Of a DNA stretch of 64,000 nucleotides, positions 16,740 through 25,964 are shown piece by piece. The translations under genes were made by a program, and so were the position numbers. Each line of letters opens with the position of its first letter. Within the stretch, counting starts at the first letter, position 1. The notes under the pieces were generated by a model. That model was not told where the DNA came from. It saw nothing but the letters and a program-made list of their open reading frames with translations, and did no database searches. The DNA comes from Acidobacteriaceae bacterium (GTDB lineage: Bacteria > Acidobacteriota > Terriglobia > Terriglobales > Acidobacteriaceae), in assembly GCA_027452245.1 (NCBI GenBank), contig DAIDGW010000143.1, positions 1 through 64,000 of the forward strand. The letters are read 5' to 3'.

Positions 16740-16982
16740 GCGTGGGGCAGCGCTGGCAACCACGGCCAATCAGAGCTTGGTGAATGCGGAGGCGCCGCTC
16801 CCGGGCGGCGGATATGCTCTCTACTATCCCAACAATCCTCCATCCTATATTCATCCCGATTGGCTGGACTCGATGCGGATGGTGTCCAGCTTCAATCAAA
16901 ACGCCACACCGACCATGTCCTATTCCGCTACGCGTATGTGATGAACAACCCGCTAAGTTTCGTCGATCCGTCGGGGTTCTGT
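16740..16982 (+). pseudogene. remnant of an RHS repeat-associated core protein
   Basis: Two frames together give pieces of the RHS core. One frame reads LPGGGYALYYPNNPPSYIHP then DWLDSMRMVSSFNQ, the core's DWLGS-like turn. A second frame, shifted by a base change near 16925, reads FRYAYVMNNPLSFVDPSGF, the conserved NxxxxxDPxG end of the core. The stretch that normally lies between these pieces is missing. No upstream RHS repeats are present, so this is a short decayed relic, probably left by rearrangement of an RHS locus. The bases from here to 17266 hold no convincing gene. Confidence 0.72.
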
Positions 16983-17266
16983 CCTAGCTCCAGAGCGGCG
17001 AGGGTGATCCGAAGACGGCTGAAATACTCCGCGCGTGTGCGAACTCGATCAGCGGCAGCATGTTCGTCTTGGCGTTGATCAGCGGCTTGCTGTTGCTGGT
17101 GATCGCTCAAATTAGGGTCTGAAGCCGCAAACAACGGTACTCCTCTGAACTTCTCAAGCACGCTCGCTGTTTTCATCGCTGAGACGGTTGTCAGCCTCGC
17201 AACACAACTTCCATAGGGTAGCCCGGTCGTGGGGACAACCGCCAAGGATCAACATCACCCAACACT

Positions 17267-18943
17267 TTACGTCGTCACCGTGAAACTGGTAGCGCTGGAC
17301 GCGTTCCCACCGGGCGTTGTGATCACGATTTTCCCGGTCTTCGCGCCCGTTGGTACAGTGGCTGTCACCTGCGTGTCGGAGTTCACGGTGAAGCTCGCCG
17401 CCTTCACTCCCCCGAATGTGACCGATTTCGTTTGTATCAGGCTGACTCCGGTGATGGTGACGACAGTTCCCACCGGTCCGCTGGGCGGAGAGAATGTTTG
17501 AAGCTGTGGGGTCACCTTGAACGATCCAATGGTGGCGAGAGTTCCGCCGGGCGTTGTGACTTTGATCGGACCCGTCGTAGCACCGGCAGGTACGGTGGTG
17601 TTGATCGACGCTCCACCAGATGCGACCGTGAACGTCGCGGCCGTGCCGTTGAAGCTCACGGCTGTGGCTCCGGTTAGGTTGGTTCCGAGAACGGTCACCT
17701 TCGCCGCTACTTTGCCTGAAACGGGCGTCGCTGTGACGAAGGGAGTCAGACCGGGCACCGATTCGCTATAGATCACACCAAAGCCCGACGTGCCGCCGAG
17801 ATGAGTCGTGCCGTAGAGAATGCCGTTGGTATTTTGGACCAGGCCTTCATAGGGAGTGGTGCCATCGGCGCAATTGGTTTGCTCGCAGAAGTTGTAGAGC
17901 GTGGTTAGCGTGCCGTTCAGAGTGAGTTGGAAAACGGTGCCGCCACCATTGATCCCTCCCGCCGAAGTCGTGCCATAGAGATTCCCGTCATTGGCCTGAA
18001 TCACGCCTGCCCATGGAGTCTCCCCGTCGGCGCAGCTGGCCAGCGAACAAAAAGAATAGAGGGTCGTCACTTTGCCCCCGGGCGTCATTTCATAGACAGT
18101 GCCTGCGCCATTTGTCCCGCCGGAGGTAGAGGTGCCATAGAAATTTCCATTCGTAGCCTGAATCAGGGCGCCGGTCGGACCGTCTCCAAGGGCAGGCACC
18201 AGATTTGTGAACTTCCCAATAAGGGTCATGTCGAAGGCATTGCCGCTGCCGTAAGTTGTTCCGTAGAGAAGCCCGCTGGAGCCCTGCACGAGGCGAGCGT
18301 CTGGGTATTGGCCGTCGGAACCGTTGAAACTGTGAAGCGTGGTTAGCTTGCCGGCCGGTGTGATTTCGAACAGAGTGCCGAACCCGGCTCCGCCTCCCGT
18401 AGTGGTGCCGTAGAAATTTCCGTTAGTGGCCTGAATGAGACCGACGTAGGGATTTGCGCCATCGGTTCCGCTGAAACTATGGAGCGTGGTCAATTTGCCC
18501 GCCGGAGTAATTTCAAAGACAGTTCCTTGATTGCTAGTGCCGCCGTTCACCGTCGTGCCGTAAAAATTTCCATTCGTGGCCAGCACTAGGCCGCCAGCGG
18601 GTTCGGCCCCATCCGTGCAATTACTCAGGGTGCAGAAACTGTAAAGGGTGGTGATGCCCCCCCCGGTCGTGATTTCAAAAACGGTGCCGCTGGAATTGGC
18701 TCCGCCGCCATAGGTCGTGCCGTAGAGTTGGCCATTGACGCCCTGTATGAGATAGACGTAATAGGGATAGGCCCCATTGGTCGCGTCAAAGCTCAGGAGT
18801 CTGGTAAACGTCTGCGCCGGTGAACCGACTGCACACGTCAGGAGAAGCGAGAGCACTGCGCAGAACATCTTCCAGTGCGCGGCGCGGCTTTGGTGGCGGG
18901 AAAATGAAATCAGATTCCAGGGGCTCAAGCATGTGCAAGACAT
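17267..18943 (-). CDS. secreted GloVer tandem-repeat protein with two IPT/TIG domains
   Basis: This 558-residue protein has a signal peptide (MFCAVLSLLLTCAVGSPAQ, about 26-44). At least eight repeats of about 38-45 residues follow, with the pattern LYSF, DG, GLIQATNGNFYGTT, GG, GTVFEIT. This is the Gloeobacter/Verrucomicrobia ('GloVer') repeat, probably a beta-propeller. The C-terminal 170 residues form two immunoglobulin-like IPT/TIG domains, FVTATPVSGKVAAKVTVLG and LQTFSPPSGPVGTVVTITG. The ATG at 18943 follows AAGGAGAG at good spacing, whereas the longer frame to 19090 adds a low-complexity leader. It is divergent from a winged-helix regulator gene. The function is unknown. Confidence 0.86.
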   Translation of the reverse strand: MSCTCLSPWNLISFSRHQSRAAHWKMFCAVLSLLLTCAVGSPAQTFTRLLSFDATNGAYPYYVYLIQGVNGQLYGTTYGGGANSSGTVFEITTGGGITTLYSFCTLSNCTDGAEPAGGLVLATNGNFYGTTVNGGTSNQGTVFEITPAGKLTTLHSFSGTDGANPYVGLIQATNGNFYGTTTGGGAGFGTLFEITPAGKLTTLHSFNGSDGQYPDARLVQGSSGLLYGTTYGSGNAFDMTLIGKFTNLVPALGDGPTGALIQATNGNFYGTSTSGGTNGAGTVYEMTPGGKVTTLYSFCSLASCADGETPWAGVIQANDGNLYGTTSAGGINGGGTVFQLTLNGTLTTLYNFCEQTNCADGTTPYEGLVQNTNGILYGTTHLGGTSGFGVIYSESVPGLTPFVTATPVSGKVAAKVTVLGTNLTGATAVSFNGTAATFTVASGGASINTTVPAGATTGPIKVTTPGGTLATIGSFKVTPQLQTFSPPSGPVGTVVTITGVSLIQTKSVTFGGVKAASFTVNSDTQVTATVPTGAKTGKIVITTPGGNASSATSFTVTT

Positions 18944-19150
18944 TGCATACTCTCCTTGGCGCGGAATGCGACACGGGTGCCATTGCCGTGGCTTGCGGCC
19001 AAGGCTAGAATCCTCGTGCGTGGGCTGCGTCGTTTCGCCGGCGGGGGACCGGTGACCACTGGCAGTCGGGGCGAATCTACTGAATTGCACTCCATGCTGT
19101 CTTTACCGCAGCCTTAAAGTTTTTTTAAAACGCGAATCTGTGATGCTTCC

Positions 19151-20290
19151 ATGCGTGACATACACACATCCGTGTTCATGTTCCTTTCATACCGTCTGGA
19201 TCCGGCGCAGCGGCGGTTGAGCCGGGAGGGGCAAAGCATCCCACTGACTCCAAAAGAATTCGACACGTTACTGGTTCTTGTGGAGGCAGCCGGCAGAGTC
19301 GTGGACAAGCAGGATTTGATCACTCGCGTGTGGCCGGACAGTTACGTGGGCGACGGAAGTCTGGCCAGAAACATCTCTGTCTTGCGCAAGGCTCTCGGGG
19401 ACGAAGTGATCGAGACCCATCGCGGGAGGGGGTACCGGATTACACTCCCGGTAATCTCCGCGCCTGCCGGCACCGACGTACCGGTAGAATCGAAACCAAA
19501 TCCGGAAGGATCGTTTCCGCCGACGAGTGACGCTGGCACCCGAGTCCGGTCGGAGTCCCGGAGGCGAACCTTCGGTCTAGGTGCGGCGGTCGCAGCCGTC
19601 TTGTTGATCTCCTTTGTCGCTTCTCGCTTTTACGGAATGAAAACTGCGGGAGCACACGGGACGACGACGAAGGCAGCTCCCATTCATTCGATTCTCATCG
19701 AGAAAAACGGAGCAATCGATCCGATTGACGAAGGATTCAAGCTGAGTCGGGCTGACGGTCACTACACCCACGTTATGCGCAATCGCGAAAATAACGGCTT
19801 CGATCGCTGGAAACTGATCACCGATGACCAGAATTTTTACTATCGCAAATTGAGCAGTGCCGAGAAGGAATTTGTCCTGCAGAGGGATTGGAGACTCACC
19901 TGCGTCTGTGCTCTGGAGAGAGGGGGAGGATCCTCAGACATTGATCTGGGCGCTGACAACGGAGCGCCCCGGTTCGATATGGCCTTCCTGCAGGAAGGCA
20001 ACAAGTATTTCGTTGTCCTCACCAGTCAAATCTCTCCCAACTATGAATTTGCCAAAAAAATTGAGTTTGTTGGAGTGGGGGATGTGGATCACCCGCACAC
20101 GTACGAAATGCGGTACGACCATCTGACTCGAACGGCTAGCCTTTGGATCGACGGTCGACTGATGGCTTCCGGTTATCGCGGGCATCACCAGTTTCAGGAA
20201 GACCGTGGCCTCATGTTCGGCGCCGCCACCTACCTGCAGGAGGCCACGAGCAGCATGGTGTTTCGTGAAGTGCGCTTCGAGGCGCATTGA
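19151..20290 (+). CDS. membrane-bound winged-helix regulator (CadC/ToxR-like layout)
   Basis: This 379-residue protein has an OmpR-type winged helix at residues 12-100: IPLTPKEFDTLLVLVEAAGRV, then SLARNISVLRKALGD, then the wing HRGRGYRITLPV. A single membrane segment follows (GAAVAAVLLISFVASRFYG, about 142-160). The periplasmic part of about 210 residues has beta-strand-rich sequence, including YTHVMRNRENNGFDRWKL and MVFREVRFEAH, which looks like a concanavalin-like or sugar-binding sandwich. Such proteins sense an outside signal and bind DNA from the membrane. Divergence from the GloVer gene suggests that gene as a target, an inference only. Confidence 0.82.
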   Translation: MRDIHTSVFMFLSYRLDPAQRRLSREGQSIPLTPKEFDTLLVLVEAAGRVVDKQDLITRVWPDSYVGDGSLARNISVLRKALGDEVIETHRGRGYRITLPVISAPAGTDVPVESKPNPEGSFPPTSDAGTRVRSESRRRTFGLGAAVAAVLLISFVASRFYGMKTAGAHGTTTKAAPIHSILIEKNGAIDPIDEGFKLSRADGHYTHVMRNRENNGFDRWKLITDDQNFYYRKLSSAEKEFVLQRDWRLTCVCALERGGGSSDIDLGADNGAPRFDMAFLQEGNKYFVVLTSQISPNYEFAKKIEFVGVGDVDHPHTYEMRYDHLTRTASLWIDGRLMASGYRGHHQFQEDRGLMFGAATYLQEATSSMVFREVRFEAH

Positions 20291-20400
20291 TTCCTTCTGC
20301 TTCACAACACAACTTAAAATGTCAGGAGTCGGAGTCCCGTTCCTCAAGGTCGAATACGGAATATTCTCTGATTTTGAAGCTGATGCTTCGTCCTGGCCCG

Positions 20401-20583
20401 AAACTGTCTGCCAAGTCCCGTAAGCGAGCGAATTTGAATTGGATGTTTTGCTGGCCCACTCCAAGCGCACTTATCATTCCAGTCGCTATCGTTAAACGGC
20501 GGATTCGCCATCACCCAATCTGCCCCTAAATCAAGGCGGCGCTCATTGTGAAAGGTGTCGCCGTGGGCGATCTGAGGACGGGT
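20401..20583 (-). pseudogene. hsdM: fragment of a type I restriction N6-adenine methyltransferase (HsdM)
   Basis: On the minus strand one frame reads [20 protein letters not shown], directly followed by [13 protein letters not shown]. This combines the GD(x)FHN and NPPF(N) catalytic motif IV regions of HsdM-type N6-adenine methyltransferases. After SDW the sequence departs from the family, and upstream in frame there is a stop (near 20611). Only about 35 recognisable codons remain. No hsdS or hsdR remnant was recognised. It is a relic of a lost restriction-modification locus. Confidence 0.7.
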
Positions 20584-20589
20584 GGCCCG

Positions 20590-21344
20590 GGGTTTGAATC
20601 GCCGCCCGCCTCATTTACTGCGGGTGCCCCGCTCTTGCGTAGTTTTCGAAGGATGGGATAGATGATAATGAGAACCAGACCGGCAGTCTTATCGATTTCA
20701 TGTACCGCCGCTACAGGGACGCTGGATTTCCCCCGACCCCGCCGGACTCGCCGCCGTCGACCCCACCAACCCGCAAACCTGAACCGCTACGCGTCCACGG
20801 GACGTACCCCGTTTTCTCTCCCATTCCGGGGAAGCCGCAAACAATCGATCTGCGGGGCCAGCTTGGGATAACGATAATTGAAAATGGAACCCCACCCCCG
20901 ACTTCTCATCCGCCAGCAAAAATACCTCCTCTTTCACCGGTGCGTGCAGATCGCCAATCCTCCCCTGCCGAGGACGCACCTCTTTCCCCCTTGTTTTCAT
21001 GCGCTTACCTGTCATGACGCTTACGTGCACCCATACCTGTGATGACGATGTGTTCCTTCAGGAACATTTAGATTGGATCGTGAGGTTCCTCACCAGTTCC
21101 CCGGGCTGCCCAAGGAATGAAAATCAAAGCTCGTCCGGGGTGTCGATCTATGGCCTGCCCCGATGACTATACGACGGAGCAAGAGACCGGACGATCCCTC
21201 CCCTATAAGACAAAGCAGGTTTTATCGATGCAGTCTATCCTGATACACACAGCGACACTCCAGTCAGGGAGGTTGCCGCTCCCCCGGCACACATCGGCGT
21301 GGATTAGCGACGTTGCTTATTCATGTTGGGGATCAAATATGAGG
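20590..21344. other. non-coding or decayed region
   Basis: About 750 bases lie between the hsdM relic and the P-type ATPase. Proline-rich and basic frames of around 100 codons occur on both strands, overlapping each other, without recognisable motifs, signal peptides or good ribosome-binding sites. Together with the relic at 20401-20583, this suggests the scar of an exchanged island. I see no intact gene. Confidence 0.5.
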
Positions 21345-23213
21345 TTAGAAATCTGCTAAATTCTTGCTCGGTAGTGCTACACGGACGGCATTCACCACCG
21401 CCGCGAAATCGATGACCTCCTGCAGAATGGCTCCTTCGAGGGCGGGCAGGTAACCGAGTGCGGCGGCAATCATCCCCAGAAAACTCGCTGCCATCCCACC
21501 GAGCGCACTCTGCAGTGCAATGGAACGCATGCGATGGCTGATATGGATCAATTCGTCCACCTTGCTCAGAGAAGTCGTGAGGATAACCGCATCGGCTGCT
21601 TCGGAGGTAATGTCACTGTTGGGACCAAAGGCTACGCCCACGGTTGCCGTCATAAGCGCCGGAGCGTCGTTGATTCCGTCCCCAATAAACAATGTACGAG
21701 CCTGCCGCGTCTCCTGCTCGACAATGGCGACCTTCTGTTCCGGGGCTTGTCCGGCGTGTACTTCGTTGATGCCGACTTCCTGGGCCAGATAGCGTACTTC
21801 GGACTCGCGATCTCCGGATACAAGAAGAACTCGGTTCACCTGGTGACGTGGACTCAGGTGGTGCACAAACGGCTTTGTGTCCTGCCGCGGTGCGTCATGG
21901 AAGCGAAGAGCACCAGCATACTGTTCATCAATGAAGACGAGACACTCCAAACCAGACACGAGCGGAGGCAGAAATGCTGCGAAGCTGGCCTCGACTTTAC
22001 CTCTTCCCGTAATTCGAATTTGCCTGCCTTCCACCACCCCTATCAGCCCTTCGCCTGGTTTTTCCTGTATCTGGCTGACGTCGACTAAGGCGATGTTCAC
22101 ATCGGCAGCCGCTTTCATAACCGCCGAGGCAAGGGGGTGTTTGGAAAACTGTTCGAGACTGGCGGTCAGCTGCAATATCTGTTCGCGGGTGAATTCTGGG
22201 CCGGGCAGCAACTCGGTCATCTGTGGCTTGCCGTAGGTCAATGTTCCTGTCTTATCAAAGATCAGGGTGCGGCAGGTGGTGATCTGTTCCAACGCAGCAG
22301 GATTCTTGATGATGATGCTGTGTTTTGCCGATAAAGAAATTGCTCCAATCACTGCAACCGGAATGGCCAAGATGAGTGGACACGGTGTAGCGATCACGAC
22401 GACCGCCAGAAAACGCATCGGGTCGCCGCTGACAAGCCACGTTGCTGCGGCGATGCCCACCGCGAGCGGGGTATACCATCCGCCCAAGCGGTCGCCGATG
22501 CGGCGCAGTTGCGGCCGCTTATCCTGACTCTGCTCCATCACCTGCATGATCTTGGCGTAACGCGAATCGACGGCCAGGGCCTTGGCCTCGATGACGAGGG
22601 CCAGGTCACCGTTGATCGCCCCTGAGAGGACGTTGGCTCCTGGTGTTTTGGAAATCTCGAATGGCTCGCCGGTCAAGTAAGACTCATCCATGACGCCGCG
22701 GCCTTCCAGAACGACTCCATCCACAGGGCAGATTTCATGGGGAAGAACCAGGATCGTATCGCCGATGTGAACCTGATCGAGTTTGACGCTCTCGACCGAT
22801 GCTCCCCGTTTTCGATGCGCAACCAGCGGCATGCGCTTGGCAAGCGCGTCCAAGACAGACGACGCGCGGCGCGTCGCAAATTGCTCGAGGGCCGTACCTC
22901 CCGACAGCATGAGAACAATGATGGCACCCACGAGGTACTGACCGAGCAGCACCGAAGCCAGAATAGAAACTCCCGCCAGCAAGTCCGATCCGAACTCCCG
23001 CGCCCACAGCTTCCTGGCCAGAGTGATGAGGATCGGAACTCCGCCAATGGCCAAAACCGCAAACAGAGGCACGACGGAAGGCGCAGCAGGCAAGTGACCC
23101 ATGTAACGAAGTACCATGTGTACCGCGATGGCAATACCGGAGAATGCAGCAATATACGTTTCTTTCGAAACCGCTAGCGGTATTTTGGCGGGGACAATTT
23201 CTGGCGACGTCAT
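21345..23213 (-). CDS. P1B-type metal-transporting P-type ATPase without N-terminal metal-binding domain
   Basis: This 622-residue protein has the full P-type ATPase core: actuator motif SYLTGEPFEISK, membrane CPx motif ATPCPLILAIP, phosphorylation site FDKTGTLTYGKP, the P1B-specific SKHPLASAV, and hinge GDGINDAPALM. Its end, LQEVIDFAAVVNAVRVAL, is typical of P1B pumps. No HMA (GMTCxxC) domain or His-rich tail precedes the first membrane helix. The TPC variant of the CPx motif does not allow confident metal assignment. The ATG at 23213 (MTSPEIVP) starts just before the first helices. The frame extends further to 23357 with a Cys/His-rich leader of uncertain reality. It may be co-transcribed with the permease gene upstream. 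Confidence 0.88.
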   Translation of the reverse strand: MTSPEIVPAKIPLAVSKETYIAAFSGIAIAVHMVLRYMGHLPAAPSVVPLFAVLAIGGVPILITLARKLWAREFGSDLLAGVSILASVLLGQYLVGAIIVLMLSGGTALEQFATRRASSVLDALAKRMPLVAHRKRGASVESVKLDQVHIGDTILVLPHEICPVDGVVLEGRGVMDESYLTGEPFEISKTPGANVLSGAINGDLALVIEAKALAVDSRYAKIMQVMEQSQDKRPQLRRIGDRLGGWYTPLAVGIAAATWLVSGDPMRFLAVVVIATPCPLILAIPVAVIGAISLSAKHSIIIKNPAALEQITTCRTLIFDKTGTLTYGKPQMTELLPGPEFTREQILQLTASLEQFSKHPLASAVMKAAADVNIALVDVSQIQEKPGEGLIGVVEGRQIRITGRGKVEASFAAFLPPLVSGLECLVFIDEQYAGALRFHDAPRQDTKPFVHHLSPRHQVNRVLLVSGDRESEVRYLAQEVGINEVHAGQAPEQKVAIVEQETRQARTLFIGDGINDAPALMTATVGVAFGPNSDITSEAADAVILTTSLSKVDELIHISHRMRSIALQSALGGMAASFLGMIAAALGYLPALEGAILQEVIDFAAVVNAVRVALPSKNLADF

Positions 23214-23281
23214 AGGGCACACATCAGGCCTCACCGTCAGATTTCGCTGAACACGCCCTGCGGGGCCATGATGATCCCGAA

Positions 23282-24496
23282 TTAAGTGCGTGCAATTGGT
23301 GCACTCATTCCGTGGAATGTTTCTTCCCCCGCCGCGAAAGGCGGTGAGGAGTTCCATCGGCCGGCGTGCCTTTCTTCTCTGACAAACGTGAGCAGAGCCA
23401 CAGTAACTGCGAGTATCAGAGGTCCGATAAATAATCCCAGCAAGCCAAACGCCTTCAATCCGCCCACCACAGCAAAGAAGACATAAAGAACCGAAACTTT
23501 GATGCGACTGCCAATCAGGTACGGTCTCAGGATGTTATCGACGGGATGCACAACGACCAGACCCCATATAACTAAAATGATACCCTTAATCCAATCCCCG
23601 CTGAAGAACAACAGGCAGGCTGCCGGTCCCCAGACACAAGCCGTGCCCACAATTGGCAATACGGCGAGAAGAGTGGCGATTAGTCCCCAAAGGACAGGCG
23701 AGGTCAGGCCAAGGAACCAAAAAGCCACGCCGGTCAGGGCTCCTTGCATTGTAGCCATCGCAAGGGTTCCATACACGATTGCATCGAGCGTGTCTTTTAC
23801 ACGCGTGAACAGCCTCTGTGTCTGATGTGGCTTCAACGGGAGTATCACACTTATGCGACGCAACATAGATCTGCCGTCTCGAAACAAGAAAAACGTCACC
23901 ACGATTGCGATGAACGCATGAAAGCCGAAAGCGGACAGGCTTTGGACCAATCCGGCAGAGATGGCAAGAAGCGCTGAAACAGCTTTTTCCAGTTGACTCG
24001 AGATCGCAGCCTGCAAGTCAGGAACTGCGACTGGAGAATAACGATTAATCCATGCTATTGCCTGATCTAAGAACTGAAAGAACACAACGCTGAAGCGCTC
24101 ATTCCCTGTGCGAACCCCCGTCAGTGATCCATAGATGCCATAAAGGCCAGCAATGAGTGCCCGACCAAGGAAAATGGAGGCCGAAGCGATCACCATGATC
24201 AGGACGGTGGTGGCGAGAGCTGCCGCCGTGTTCCGATTTCGGATCAACCGCGCAGTGTGGATATACACCGGATAGAAGACCATGACTAACACGGCGGAGA
24301 AGACGATAGCCCGGAGGAATGGGGCAATGAGGACGTAGCTGAAGCAGAGTGCGATTCCCGTCAATACGATAAGAAAAACGAAGGTTGTATGCTCCTTCAC
24401 TACCGCCGGTCGCGGAGGTTGAGAACCCTGAGGCGACCGACCATACGCTGCCTTCAAGGATGGGCACTCCGAGTTTTTATTGGCCGGGTTGCTCAC
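23282..24496 (-). CDS. AI-2E family (UPF0118/PerM-like) membrane protein
   Basis: This protein of about 404 residues has seven to eight membrane segments. The C-terminal signature VHPVDNILRPYLIGSRI followed by FGLLGLFIGPLIL defines the AI-2E transporter family. Members include the autoinducer-2 exporter TqsA and Na+/H+ antiporters, so the substrate is open. The start is uncertain. A GTG at 24496 overlaps the M48 peptidase stop by 20 bases. The open frame continues to 24550, and a more internal GTG would also work. The first 50 residues are polar and proline-rich. Overlap with the peptidase gene implies co-transcription. Confidence 0.83.
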   Translation of the reverse strand: MSNPANKNSECPSLKAAYGRSPQGSQPPRPAVVKEHTTFVFLIVLTGIALCFSYVLIAPFLRAIVFSAVLVMVFYPVYIHTARLIRNRNTAAALATTVLIMVIASASIFLGRALIAGLYGIYGSLTGVRTGNERFSVVFFQFLDQAIAWINRYSPVAVPDLQAAISSQLEKAVSALLAISAGLVQSLSAFGFHAFIAIVVTFFLFRDGRSMLRRISVILPLKPHQTQRLFTRVKDTLDAIVYGTLAMATMQGALTGVAFWFLGLTSPVLWGLIATLLAVLPIVGTACVWGPAACLLFFSGDWIKGIILVIWGLVVVHPVDNILRPYLIGSRIKVSVLYVFFAVVGGLKAFGLLGLFIGPLILAVTVALLTFVREERHAGRWNSSPPFAAGEETFHGMSAPIART

Positions 24497-25922
24497 AGAC
24501 TTGCTCAATCGGTGCTCCTGGCTTGTACTCAAGCTTCTTCGGAGGTTCACATCCCTCTTCGCGGGTAATCAACAGACTCGGCTTTCCGATCTCTTCTCTA
24601 TCCGCCTTGGCGGCGATGGGAGCGAGCATCTTCTTCATGTCTTCGAATTCTGTGGTTTGGACAATGGCATCCGGCTTAACCGGCAAGAATGCTATTTCAC
24701 GCTGAGTCTGCACCATGCGTTCGTAAAATGCGGGATGCGTTCTAAACCAGCTCACTCCCTTTACGTATCCTTCACGCGTTGCAATCTTGTCGAAAAAGCG
24801 AGTGAATCCGGTGGGATCATATCCGGCATTCCAGGCGTACTGCACACCTAGCTGGTCGGCCTGCATCTCATATTCGCGGCTCACGCCCAGCAGCTTCAGA
24901 TCGAGCACCATGCCCAACCCGTAAAATCCGTACTGCAGAGCGTAAGCGGTACCAATACCGGCGATACCGCCAGTCAGCACGATGGCGGCAAGCTGTGCAG
25001 CCTGATAGAAAATTCCTGCAATGGTCGCACGCTTCATGAGCTTACTGCTGTGCCTCGCGACATCATGGGACACCTCATGCGCCAAGACGCCTGCCAGTTC
25101 GGATTCATCATCGGCCGCTTCGAGCAATCCGCGTTCAATAAACAGAAAACCTCCCGGCAACGCAAACGCATTGATTTCCCTGGACTCCAGAACGACCACA
25201 TGTAGCGGCACCTTTAGGTCGGAGCGGCCAGCGATTCTTTGAGCGACGGTATTCACGTAATCCTGAATCGACTTCTCCTGTAACTCAGGCGGGAGTAAAT
25301 GTGCACGTTTCATCTCCTCGATTGCCTGCTGCCCTCGTGTGATATCGTCCTGTTGGTCCGGTGCGATCTCACGAAATCCGATGTCCTGCACATCTCCCCA
25401 TCGCCTGGCGGTATAAGAACCGTCAGCCAGTTCCTGCTGGATCTGCCGGTGAAAAGCAGGCCAGCGTTCAATTACATCTAGTTTTGCATTCAGGTTGTCG
25501 TACGCGGTTGGAATAGCCTGCCGGGCGAGTACGTCCGCCTCACTCTTCAGCAAGTCGATGTTTTGAATTGTGCAATGCGCTTCTTTACGCTGCGACTTGC
25601 TCAGTTTTGCAGTCGATTGCTTCAGCTCAGATCTCTCTTTGTCGAGCTGCTTGTCGTAGTCCCGCACGCGGTCCTTGAATTTGTTGACGCACGAATTCCT
25701 TGCCTTTTGGAATGCATCGCGCTGCTTCGCGATTTCCGCCGAACGGAAGCTAACCTGGGGAGCTATCTCAAATAATTCCAAATAAGACTTCTGCAAGTAC
25801 TCGCGAAGCGGGATAGTATTTGCCGATTCTGCCTTAGACTGCGAGGAACCCGCCGGAATGGAAAAACCTGAGAGGGTGCAGCACAATCCCAGTGCAACTC
25901 CGCGCCTTAGTAATTGTTTCAT
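24477..25922 (-). CDS. secreted M48-family zinc metallopeptidase
   Basis: This 481-residue protein has a signal peptide (ALGLCCTLSGFSIPAGSSQS). It carries the zinc site HEVSH within LAGVLAHEVSHDVARHSSKLM, and a third ligand glutamate in SREYEMQADQLGVQYA. This is the BepA/LoiP/HtpX-type arrangement of periplasmic quality-control peptidases. The first 200 residues are helical and charged (coiled-coil-like DKERSELKQSTAKLSKSQR) and not part of the catalytic domain. A strong AGGAGG lies before the ATG. It probably degrades or refolds envelope proteins, by analogy. No C-terminal TPR is seen, unlike BepA. Confidence 0.88.
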   Translation of the reverse strand: MKQLLRRGVALGLCCTLSGFSIPAGSSQSKAESANTIPLREYLQKSYLELFEIAPQVSFRSAEIAKQRDAFQKARNSCVNKFKDRVRDYDKQLDKERSELKQSTAKLSKSQRKEAHCTIQNIDLLKSEADVLARQAIPTAYDNLNAKLDVIERWPAFHRQIQQELADGSYTARRWGDVQDIGFREIAPDQQDDITRGQQAIEEMKRAHLLPPELQEKSIQDYVNTVAQRIAGRSDLKVPLHVVVLESREINAFALPGGFLFIERGLLEAADDESELAGVLAHEVSHDVARHSSKLMKRATIAGIFYQAAQLAAIVLTGGIAGIGTAYALQYGFYGLGMVLDLKLLGVSREYEMQADQLGVQYAWNAGYDPTGFTRFFDKIATREGYVKGVSWFRTHPAFYERMVQTQREIAFLPVKPDAIVQTTEFEDMKKMLAPIAAKADREEIGKPSLLITREEGCEPPKKLEYKPGAPIEQVCEQPGQ

Positions 25923-25964
25923 GAGGCTGCCTCCTGCGCACCGTTTGCATCGACCAGCGCTTAG

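Noticed and set aside
17267-18943. Regular spaced similarity suggesting a CRISPR-like or DNA repeat array
   Set aside because: The periodicity follows the GloVer protein repeats, and the DNA copies are diverged and in frame.
20698-21030. Overlapping Pro-rich and Arg-rich frames on both strands
   Set aside because: They exclude each other, and neither has recognisable motifs. They are treated as decayed sequence.
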